From CAZFYZ01 sp964523735 (GTDB lineage: Bacteria; Armatimonadota; UBA5829), in contig CAZFYZ010000186.1 in the NCBI GenBank assembly GCA_964523735.1, positions 1 through 5,610 on the forward strand: a DNA stretch of 5,610 bases, read 5' to 3'. The translations under genes and the position numbers were made by a program. Of the stretch, positions 1 to 4,872 are shown piece after piece (within the stretch, counting starts at the first letter, position 1; every line of letters starts with the position of its first letter). Below the pieces are notes generated by a model that worked only from the letters and a program-made list of their open reading frames with translations, searched no databases and was not told the DNA's origin.

Positions 1-156
1 GTCCAGATCGACCCTGATCACGTAGACTTGTGCGCCGCGCATCTGGTGCTGCTCGAGGGCTACACTTTCGGCTGTGCTGGTGTTTGGGAACACGAGGCCG
101 GAGACAAGCACCAAGAAGGCGGGAATGACAGTTGCTAAGGTAGATCGGCTACACAT
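1..156 (-). CDS. N-terminus of an exported protein, possibly a phosphodiester glycosidase-like (DUF2233/NAGPA) protein; partial
   Basis: The reverse strand reads an uninterrupted 52 codons from an ATG at 154-156 to the window edge. The start is well supported: GGAGG (166-170) lies 9 bases upstream. Residues 1-29 look like a Sec signal peptide, with an Arg near the N-terminus, a hydrophobic core at about 7-23 and a Thr-Ser-Thr-Ala cleavage site after residue 29, so the product is probably exported. The mature part seen here contains RGAQVYVIRVDLD (residues 40-52). This resembles the opening strand of secreted phosphodiester glycosidase-domain proteins, which often begin with a 'V-x-V-x-x-V-D-L' segment after a signal peptide. 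That family call rests on about 13 residues and is tentative; the gene itself is more secure. It is transcribed divergently from the AI-2E family gene. Everything beyond residue 52 is outside the window. Confidence 0.7.
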   Translation of the reverse strand, partial: MCSRSTLATVIPAFLVLVSGLVFPNTSTAESVALEQHQMRGAQVYVIRVDLD

Positions 157-340
157 CTTTCCGCACCTCCCCGCCGGCTGACGCTCTCTCGTCCGGTCTC
201 ATCATGAGTGTGCGGGCGGCCTGTCGGCCGGCTTTGATATCTGCACCGATATCCTAGAGGTTGTTACACTTATTAGACGATCTGTGCAGGAGCAAAGTTC
301 AGCGGTGGCGAAATGTGAGAGAGACAAGCACGGAGACAGT

Positions 341-370
341 TGCGGTAGATCGCTTTTCCCGCGATCCGCA
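341..370. repeat. Inverted repeat (hairpin) next to the double-hairpin element
   Basis: TGCG (341-344) plus GATCGC (348-353) can pair with GCGATC (361-366) plus CGCA (367-370). This gives a 10-bp stem with a 3-base bulge (345-347) and a 7-base loop, TTTTCCC. It ends 2 bases before the larger palindrome at 373-424, so the two may form one compound repeat unit. There is no T-tract after the stem, so a simple intrinsic terminator is unlikely. Confidence 0.55.
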
Positions 371-372
371 GT

Positions 373-424
373 TGTAGCAGGCGTCTCCGACGCCTCACGG
401 GGGGCGTCAGAGACGCCCGCTACA
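373..424. repeat. REP/BIME-like double-hairpin palindrome
   Basis: The left arm 373-394 and the right arm 403-424 are inverted copies of each other (22 bases, 2 mismatches) around an 8-base centre. Each arm is also a hairpin by itself: GGCGTC-TCC-GACGCC at 380-394 and GGCGTC-AGA-GACGCC at 403-417. The sequence can therefore fold as one long cruciform or as two tandem hairpins. This architecture is typical of dispersed extragenic palindromes (REP, BIME or small MITE-like repeats) and not of coding DNA. It sits 57 bases upstream of the AI-2E start, inside a divergent spacer, so it could affect mRNA stability or supercoiling. Whether it is repeated elsewhere in the genome cannot be seen from this window. 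Confidence 0.75.
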
Positions 425-481
425 GCCCTATCGCAACCTCGCGTGTAGCGTACCATGACTTTCGAAACGGAGTGAGCCATA

Positions 482-1522
482 GTGTCCACATCGGGTCTTA
501 CCGGACGTGATCTGCGCCTTGCGATTTTGTTTGCGGCTCTGGTGTACCTGGCGATCAGGTTCATCAACCATATCGCGGACATCCTGTTGATCTTTAGCGT
601 CAGCGCGCTGATCGCGATAGCGCTGAACCCCGCGGCCGGCTGGCTGCAGAAACACAAGATCCCACGCACCGCATCGGCCGGTCTCCTGGCTCTCCTGGTG
701 TTGGCGCTGCCGGTGCTTGTTGGTTATCTGGTGATACCAAGAGCAGCTGCCCAAGTCTCCGATCTTGCCAGTCAGGCCCCGGAGTATGTCTCGAAGGCGC
801 AGGACTGGCTGCAACAGCGCGGGTTTGACAAGTATCTGCCCGAGCAGATCCAGACGAGCGACCTGGGAGGAATCAGTGGGATAAGCAGGCAGGTCATAAG
901 AGGAGCGACAAGAGTCACTACGAGTGTCGTCGGCGCTCTCGCTGCCGCATTCCTAGCTTTCATGACGACGATCTACCTCATCGCCAACCCGAAGCCCATC
1001 GCCGATGGGCTCTTACGGGCTGTGGCCCCGGAGCACCGGAAACGTGCGCAGGCTGCGGGCGAAGATCTGGCTGTTCAGATCAGAGCGTGGGCGATCGGCA
1101 TCCTGATCGGCATGTTCTTCATATTCCTGGTGACGTGGATAGCCCTCTCGCTGATTGGCGTTAAGCAGGCGTTTCTGTTTGCTGTCATTGCTGGTCTGCT
1201 TGAGGCGGTGCCTGTGCTCGGTCCTGTGATCTCGGCCATTCCTCCAATCGTGGTGTCACTGCTATCCGGCAATCCCGTCACGGCTCTGTGGGTCGCGCTT
1301 GCCTTCCTTGCGATCCAGCAGATAGAGGGCAACTTGCTGATTCCGCTTATCATGTCCAGGCAGCTGTCCCTTCACCCCGTCACCGTGATCTTCTCGGTTC
1401 TGGTGATGGGAGGTCTGTTCGGGATAGTGGGCATTTTTCTGGCTGCGCCGGCTGCGGTCACTGCGGGAATCATCTGGCGGGATTTCTACATTCGAGTGCG
1501 TGAGGGGGACGTGGAGGCTTAA
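482..1522 (+). CDS. AI-2E family transporter (polytopic membrane protein)
   Basis: This 346-residue protein has the length and features of the AI-2E family (PF01594; relatives of TqsA, PerM and YtvI). Hydrophobic segments lie at about residues 12-28, 31-48, 64-86, 146-168, 203-224, 229-262, 266-278 and 298-330, with a polar stretch at about 88-140 between the third and fourth. Two family-typical blocks are present: PVLGPVISAIPP (244-255) and QQIEGNLLIPLIM (279-291), followed by a C-terminal 'GIVGIFLAAPAAV' segment. The protein acts in the cytoplasmic membrane. Members have been linked to autoinducer-2 export or to Na+/H+ antiport, and the sequence does not decide the substrate. The GTG start at 482 is preferred because an in-frame TGA (473-475) lies just upstream and GGAG (469-472) sits 9 bases before it. 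It stands alone: the neighbour on the left diverges and the one on the right converges. Confidence 0.93.
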   Translation: MSTSGLTGRDLRLAILFAALVYLAIRFINHIADILLIFSVSALIAIALNPAAGWLQKHKIPRTASAGLLALLVLALPVLVGYLVIPRAAAQVSDLASQAPEYVSKAQDWLQQRGFDKYLPEQIQTSDLGGISGISRQVIRGATRVTTSVVGALAAAFLAFMTTIYLIANPKPIADGLLRAVAPEHRKRAQAAGEDLAVQIRAWAIGILIGMFFIFLVTWIALSLIGVKQAFLFAVIAGLLEAVPVLGPVISAIPPIVVSLLSGNPVTALWVALAFLAIQQIEGNLLIPLIMSRQLSLHPVTVIFSVLVMGGLFGIVGIFLAAPAAVTAGIIWRDFYIRVREGDVEA

Positions 1523-1670
1523 GAGGAGTTCAAGTTCGTTACTCGCTGCTCAATCAGGTAATAATAGCAGTTGCCAAAGTGAAGATTGCATGCTATATGG
1601 TGGGGTGTAACCTCCTGGGCGGCGGGCTTCCTCAGGATCGGCCCGGAATGGCCGATAGCCTGCCGCCTAT
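1523..1670. other. Convergent intergenic region, 148 bp
   Basis: This spacer lies between the 3' ends of the AI-2E gene and the small gapped minus-strand gene. No open reading frame is supported. A weak stem, CTGCT (1546-1550) with AGCAG (1566-1570), has a 15-base loop. The stronger nested structure at 1618-1667 is listed separately. Confidence 0.5.
1618..1667. terminator. Nested GC-rich stem in convergent spacer, possible bidirectional terminator
   Basis: An inner stem ATCGGCC (1637-1643) / GGCCGAT (1650-1656) has a 6-base loop. It extends through AGG (1634-1636) / CCT (1659-1661) after a 2-base bulge, and is enclosed by GGCGGC (1618-1623) / GCCGCC (1662-1667). The structure begins 96 bases past the AI-2E stop and ends 3 bases before the stop of the opposing gene. 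No T-tract follows on either strand, so it is at best a non-canonical terminator or 3'-end stabiliser. Confidence 0.4.
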
Positions 1671-1879
1671 CTACGTGTCACCGTTGGGGGCCACCTCGAT
1701 CACCTCGTCCTGCTTGACCCAGATGACCTCCCCTTTGTGCGAGACATAGAGAAGGCTTGATTCCTCAGCCACGTCCAACAGTTTACCTTCCCGGACCTNN
1801 NNNNNNNNGGGAACCGATACTTCAGCTTGAGTCTCTCGTCAGCCTCAAGCCTGGCGGCTACATCGTATAGGCTTATCAC
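1671..1879 (-). CDS. Small hypothetical protein, interrupted by an assembly gap
   Basis: On the minus strand a GTG at 1877-1879 follows GGAGG (1886-1890) at 6 bases. It opens a frame reading ISLYDVAARLEADERLKL and on to KYRFP, stopping at the N run. Beyond the gap one frame reads VREGKLLDVAEESSLLYV, continues with SHKGEVIWVKQDEVIEV and ends at TAG (1671-1673). The second part has alternating hydrophobic residues as in a small beta-rich domain, and its composition is far more protein-like than the other frames. One of those stops at once; the other is rich in Ser, Arg and Thr. The product is about 65 residues plus whatever the gap hides. An in-frame TAG two codons upstream excludes a longer N-terminus. 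I do not recognise the family. It diverges from the amidohydrolase gene and converges on the AI-2E gene. The two halves being one gene is inference. Confidence 0.6.
1799..1808. other. Assembly gap (run of 10 N)
   Basis: Ten undetermined bases interrupt the small minus-strand gene. If the flanking frames belong to one gene, the true length must leave remainder 2 when divided by 3. Ten does not, which suggests the run is a fixed-size scaffold placeholder and not a measured length. Confidence 0.95.
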
Positions 1880-1998
1880 CAGCTACCTCCCATGCCGCGA
1901 GCTATATCGCGCGGTCCCCAGCACGCATCCATGCGCTTGATTGTGACTTGTACGGCAGACACACGCTTTCCTTCTGCTGAGCATGTTACAATAGAACC
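1880..1998. promoter_or_regulatory. Divergent promoter region between the small gene and the amidohydrolase
   Basis: This spacer holds two short perfect dyads. CGCGA (1896-1900) / TCGCG (1907-1911) has a 6-base centre, and CGCAT (1924-1928) / ATGCG (1931-1935) has a 2-base centre. The second has the compact form of a dimeric-repressor operator. Either could control one or both genes, but no specific regulator is indicated. Confidence 0.35.
1987..1992 (+). promoter_or_regulatory. -10 box candidate for a leaderless amidohydrolase mRNA
   Basis: TACAAT, preceded by TG one base upstream (1984-1985), matches an extended -10 element with one mismatch to TATAAT. It ends 6 bases before the ATG at 1999, so transcription would start at or next to the A of the start codon. 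No Shine-Dalgarno sequence precedes that ATG, which fits a leaderless transcript. No recognisable -35 hexamer is found 16-18 bases upstream. Confidence 0.5.
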
Positions 1999-2826
1999 AT
2001 GGCCACACAGCACACGAGGATCGTCGATTTCCACGTGCATGTCTTCCCCGATGAGGTTGCCGAGCGCGCGCTTCAGGCGCTTATAGGTGCCTACAACTGG
2101 GAGCCTGTGACTGACGGTACGCGCGCAGGCCTGGCCGCGCACATGCAGAGGTCTGGGGTGGGGTGCTCTATCGTGCAGCCAGTGGCCACAAAACCGGCTC
2201 AGGTGAGAAGCATCAACGATTGGGCATCGTCCCACACCGACCCGCGGGTGATCTCCTTCGGGGCGATCCACCCCGACTACGAGGACATCCAGGGCGAGAT
2301 CGATCGCATCATTTCGCTTGGCCGGCCGGGGATCAAGATTCAGGCCAACTGGATAGGCCGCTATGTCGACGATCCGAGCATGTTCCCGATCTACGAATCA
2401 GCCCAGGGCAAACTCATCTTCACGTTCCACTCGGGTGACGAGCTGACCCCATTCGAGGACAAGAAGTCCACGCCCAGGCGTCTGGCCAACGTCCACCGGT
2501 TGTTCCCGGACCTGACGATGATCTGCGCCCACATGGGCGGCTACAAGATGTGGGACGAGGTCGAGGAGTATCTGTTGGGGACTGGCGTCTACCTCGATAC
2601 TTCCGCCTGCTTCCCTGGCGACATGCCCGATGGGCAGCTTCTGAGTATGATCAGGCGGCACGGTGTTGACCGGATAGTGTTCGCTACGGACTCCCCGTTT
2701 GGCGACGCGCGCGCCGACATCCCACGGCTGCTGGGCCTCGGGCTGACTGACGACGAGCTTGAGCGCGTCTTCTGGCGCAATGCAGAGGCTCTATTGGGGG
2801 ATCGCGTGCGTGTCGCTCTTTCCTGA
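1999..2826 (+). CDS. Amidohydrolase family protein (Amidohydro_2 metal-dependent hydrolase)
   Basis: This 275-residue cytoplasmic protein has the TIM-barrel pattern of the Amidohydro_2 family (PF04909), which includes decarboxylases and C-O or C-N hydrolases acting on small carbonyl compounds. Visible landmarks are the strand-1 metal motif HVH (His12, His14) in DFHVHVFPD, Lys113 in GIKIQ, His144 in FTFHSGDE, His178 in CAHMGG and Asp231 in FATDSPFGD, followed by the usual C-terminal helix WRNAEALLG. All expected metal and catalytic positions are present, so it is probably active. The substrate cannot be inferred. The ATG at 1999 is chosen because the HxH motif needs an upstream start and no other is available, although there is no Shine-Dalgarno. 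It precedes the DUF4838 gene in the same direction by 124 bp. It has no signal peptide. Confidence 0.92.
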   Translation: MATQHTRIVDFHVHVFPDEVAERALQALIGAYNWEPVTDGTRAGLAAHMQRSGVGCSIVQPVATKPAQVRSINDWASSHTDPRVISFGAIHPDYEDIQGEIDRIISLGRPGIKIQANWIGRYVDDPSMFPIYESAQGKLIFTFHSGDELTPFEDKKSTPRRLANVHRLFPDLTMICAHMGGYKMWDEVEEYLLGTGVYLDTSACFPGDMPDGQLLSMIRRHGVDRIVFATDSPFGDARADIPRLLGLGLTDDELERVFWRNAEALLGDRVRVALS

Positions 2827-2950
2827 GACATGCGTTGTGGCTGCCAAGTAGTGACTGACGACATCCAGGCCGGAGTACCGCCAATGCAAGCCCGGCTTGG
2901 CAACTACTGATCGTTTTCTTGCGTCATAGGTAATGAGGAGGATAACCAAC
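2827..2950. other. Spacer between the amidohydrolase and DUF4838 genes
   Basis: The spacer holds a short palindrome, CAAGC-CCG-GCTTG (2887-2899), followed 13 bases later by a T-rich stretch (2914-2920). This is weakly terminator-like. Elsewhere GCCAAG with AGTAGT (around 2843-2852) and CTTGGC with ACTACT (2896-2908) are complementary, but in pseudoknot order. No clear promoter is seen, so read-through from the amidohydrolase gene cannot be excluded. Confidence 0.3.
2936..2941 (+). promoter_or_regulatory. Shine-Dalgarno AGGAGG that fixes the start of the DUF4838 gene
   Basis: A strong AGGAGG lies 9 bases before the ATG at 2951. The earlier in-frame ATG at 2933 overlaps this site and has no ribosome site of its own. 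Starting at 2951 also removes a six-residue MRRITN prefix, leaving a conventional signal peptide. Confidence 0.8.
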
Positions 2951-4771
2951 ATGCCTGTTCACCCAACCATCGTCGCGTCTATCGCGGTCCTGCTCTTGCT
3001 GCCGGTCTGTGCGTCGGCGGCTGATGTCACGGTCGCCGCGAACGGCCGCAGCAACTACACGATCGTGATCCCGGACGAGAAGTCTGTGGCGATCGATTAT
3101 GCCGCCTCGGAGCTGCAGAGCTTCATTGAACAATCCACAGGAGCGAAGCTCCAGATCGCGCGCGAGTCGCACGCGATCTACGGCCCGGCGCTTCTGGTTG
3201 GCCCGAGCAAGCGGGCGCAGAAGACTGGGCTCGTTGCCCAAGCTAAGAAGCTTACCGGCGATGGCGTTCTCATCAAGCGAGTTGGCAGGGACATAGTCAT
3301 TCTCGGCGGCAACGATCGGGGACAGATCTACAGCGCTTACTGCTTCCTCGAGAAGTATCTGGGCGTCCGGTTCCTCGCTTACGACTGCACTGTTGTGCCC
3401 AAGCACGAGACGCTTAAGCTGGCGAAGATCGACTACACGTATAGCCCGCCGTTCATCTACCGAGAGGAACTCTACTACCACACCCACAAATGGGAGTTTG
3501 CTGCACGCCAGAAACTCAACGGCGGGAACATGAACCAGGTGCTTATGCGTCCGTGGCCCGGCAAGGACGAACTGGTACCAGGCATCGTCATCGCTCCGTT
3601 CGCCCACTCGATCAGCGCGATCATCCCGAGCGACAAATACCATGCGGAACACCCCGAGTACTTCGGCCTCGTCAACGGCGTGCGCCGCGGCGGTCACATC
3701 GGCACCCAGGCATGCTTCACCAATCCCGATGTCGAAAGGATCACGAAGGAATACATACTCGACTTCATCGAGAAGCATCCGACAGTCGCGTGTGTTGATG
3801 TCTCGCAGATGGACGCCTACCCCGGCGACTACGGCGCGTGCGAGTGCGAGAACTGCAGGGCCGTCGAGAAGGAAGAGGGGGCCCAGATGGGTCCGATCCT
3901 CCGCCTCGTCAACTCTGTCGCCGATGTGGTGAAGGAGAAGTACCCGGACAAGTACGTTGATACGCTTGCCTACCAGTACACGATCATCCCGCCCAAGATC
4001 ACTAAGCCGCGCGACAACGTGATCGTCCGCCTCTGCCACTGGGGCTGCTACTTCCACGGCATCGAGGGGGAGGAGCTCAGCAAGGACTACCGCGCGGCAA
4101 TTGACGGATGGCGGGAAGCCGGCGCAAGCCACATCTGGGTCTGGCACTACAGCGTCAACTTCTGGAACTACCTGGCGCCAAACCCGAACCTCGAGAGTAT
4201 GGTCAAGGACATCCGTTACTATGCCAACAACGGGGTCGACGGGCTTATGGTGCAGGGCGACCTGCAGAGCCCGGGCGGCGAACTCTGCGAGTTCAGAGGC
4301 TATCTCTCGGCGCAGCTAATGTGGGACCCGAGCCAAGACCCGATGCAGATCAGGAAGGACTTCTGCGATGGCTACTACGGTCCCGCGGCAGGCGAAGCGA
4401 TGGAGTTCCTCGCCCTAATGGACAAGTGGGGTAGGGAGACGACGCAGCACATCCCGATGAACGGCTGGCACACGAAGGAGTTCACCAAGCCCGAGATCGT
4501 CAAGTCCGCGATGGGAATCCTGGACAGAGCGTATGACAAGGCGGGCGAGCCCATCTACCGGTTTCACGTCGAGAAGCTCATGATCCCGTTCTGGTTTGTG
4601 CAGCTAACATGGCCTGACCACTACGGCGTTTCTCAGGAGCAGTGCGTATCAGCTTGGGCCAGGTTCAAGCGTGTGATCGAGCAGGACAAGATCACACACA
4701 CTGCAGAGGCTCCGCCAAACATCGCTGGCTTCATTGCAGGTATGGACGCCAAGTACGGCGGAGCGAAGTAG
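2951..4771 (+). CDS. Exported DUF4838 domain-containing protein with glycoside-hydrolase-like architecture
   Basis: The 606-residue product starts with a Sec signal peptide (hydrophobic core about 7-19, cleavage after Ala-Ser-Ala at 23; Cys20 lies in LPVC, not a good lipobox). Residues about 25-155 resemble the alpha/beta domain that precedes the barrel in GH67 and GH20 enzymes: an ASELQSFIEQSTG helix (52-64), GPALLVG (78-84), then GDGVLIKRVGRDIVILGG and a YSAYCFLEKYLGVRF helix. From about 180 onward it matches DUF4838 (PF16126): HPEYFGLVNG, VDVSQMD (282-288), a C-x-C-x-x-C cluster (Cys297, 299, 302), VIVRLCHWGCYFH, IWVWHYSVNFWNYL and the signature QGDLQSPGGELCEFR with Glu444 and Glu447. The C-terminal part is probably helical. 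The family occurs in polysaccharide-degrading bacteria and is presumed to bind or cleave carbohydrate, but the substrate is unknown. It acts outside the cytoplasmic membrane. It converges on the SpoIIE gene. Confidence 0.9.
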   Translation: MPVHPTIVASIAVLLLLPVCASAADVTVAANGRSNYTIVIPDEKSVAIDYAASELQSFIEQSTGAKLQIARESHAIYGPALLVGPSKRAQKTGLVAQAKKLTGDGVLIKRVGRDIVILGGNDRGQIYSAYCFLEKYLGVRFLAYDCTVVPKHETLKLAKIDYTYSPPFIYREELYYHTHKWEFAARQKLNGGNMNQVLMRPWPGKDELVPGIVIAPFAHSISAIIPSDKYHAEHPEYFGLVNGVRRGGHIGTQACFTNPDVERITKEYILDFIEKHPTVACVDVSQMDAYPGDYGACECENCRAVEKEEGAQMGPILRLVNSVADVVKEKYPDKYVDTLAYQYTIIPPKITKPRDNVIVRLCHWGCYFHGIEGEELSKDYRAAIDGWREAGASHIWVWHYSVNFWNYLAPNPNLESMVKDIRYYANNGVDGLMVQGDLQSPGGELCEFRGYLSAQLMWDPSQDPMQIRKDFCDGYYGPAAGEAMEFLALMDKWGRETTQHIPMNGWHTKEFTKPEIVKSAMGILDRAYDKAGEPIYRFHVEKLMIPFWFVQLTWPDHYGVSQEQCVSAWARFKRVIEQDKITHTAEAPPNIAGFIAGMDAKYGGAK

Positions 4772-4810
4772 ATAGCTGTCGGTTCACTGAGATCCACGGC
4801 AAAGCAAAGC

Positions 4811-4860
4811 GGGGGGCACCGGAAGTAGTCTGAAGGTGTCCCCCTCTCTTCAGGAGGGGG
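4811..4860. terminator. G/C-run repeat with alternative hairpins in a convergent spacer
   Basis: CCCCCTC (4840-4846) pairs with GAGGGGG (4854-4860) around a 7-base loop. Alternatively GGTGTCCCCC (4835-4844) pairs with GGGGGGCACC (4811-4820), 10 bp including one G-U in plus-strand RNA, with a 14-base loop. The two stems share bases 4840-4844 and exclude each other. The element lies between the 3' ends of two convergent genes, where a bidirectional terminator is expected, but no T-tract follows. The C-run/G-run design, followed by CTGGGGGGAGG, also resembles dispersed intergenic repeats in several environmental phyla. Confidence 0.55.
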
Positions 4861-4872
4861 CTGGGGGGAGGT

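Larger units (their letters stand above)
157..481. other. Divergent intergenic region, 325 bp
   Basis: No convincing gene is seen here. The region must carry the promoters of the two diverging genes. The left half has a small GC hairpin (CGGCC 217-221 with GGCCG 226-230) and two copies of GATATC (236-241 and 248-253) spaced 12 bp apart, which could be a protein-binding site. On the minus strand TAATAA (269-274) is a possible -10 box for the left gene, but no good -35 lies at proper spacing. The right half is dominated by inverted repeats listed separately. A six-codon reading frame (ATG at 455, stop at 473-475) is in phase with the AI-2E gene, and its last codons overlap that gene's Shine-Dalgarno; it has no ribosome site of its own and is probably incidental. 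Confidence 0.5.

Noticed and set aside
341..424. Possible CRISPR repeats
   Set aside because: The symmetry is one compound inverted repeat. There are no direct repeats with regular unique spacers and no cas gene.
455..475. Six-codon leader ORF before AI-2E
   Set aside because: It has no ribosome site and no codon pattern suggesting attenuation. It is likely a chance ATG, useful only for showing the in-frame stop that fixes the GTG start.
202..814. Two minus-strand frames over the divergent spacer and the AI-2E N-terminus
   Set aside because: They cross the palindromic repeat and lie antisense to transmembrane segments of the AI-2E protein. The translations are low-complexity shadows.
1597..1640. 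Riboswitch-like leader around GGTGGGGTGTAACC
   Set aside because: It lies in a convergent spacer downstream of both flanking genes on their own strands, and no known riboswitch core is recognisable.
1876..2271. A 131-codon minus-strand frame covering the amidohydrolase start
   Set aside because: It overlaps the HxH-containing N-terminus of a well-supported gene and would also overlap the start and ribosome site of the small minus-strand gene. It has no motifs.
2951..3019. Lipoprotein signal in the DUF4838 protein
   Set aside because: A cysteine is present at residue 20, but the preceding L-P-V does not fit a lipobox, which needs a small residue at -1. The A-S-A site fits signal peptidase I better.
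2924..4147. A 407-codon open frame on the minus strand opposite the DUF4838 gene
   Set aside because: It is fully antisense to a gene with clear family motifs and a signal peptide. Its translation is rich in Val, Ala, Arg and Asp without recognisable motifs, and I see no ribosome site. Long antisense frames are common opposite GC-rich genes.
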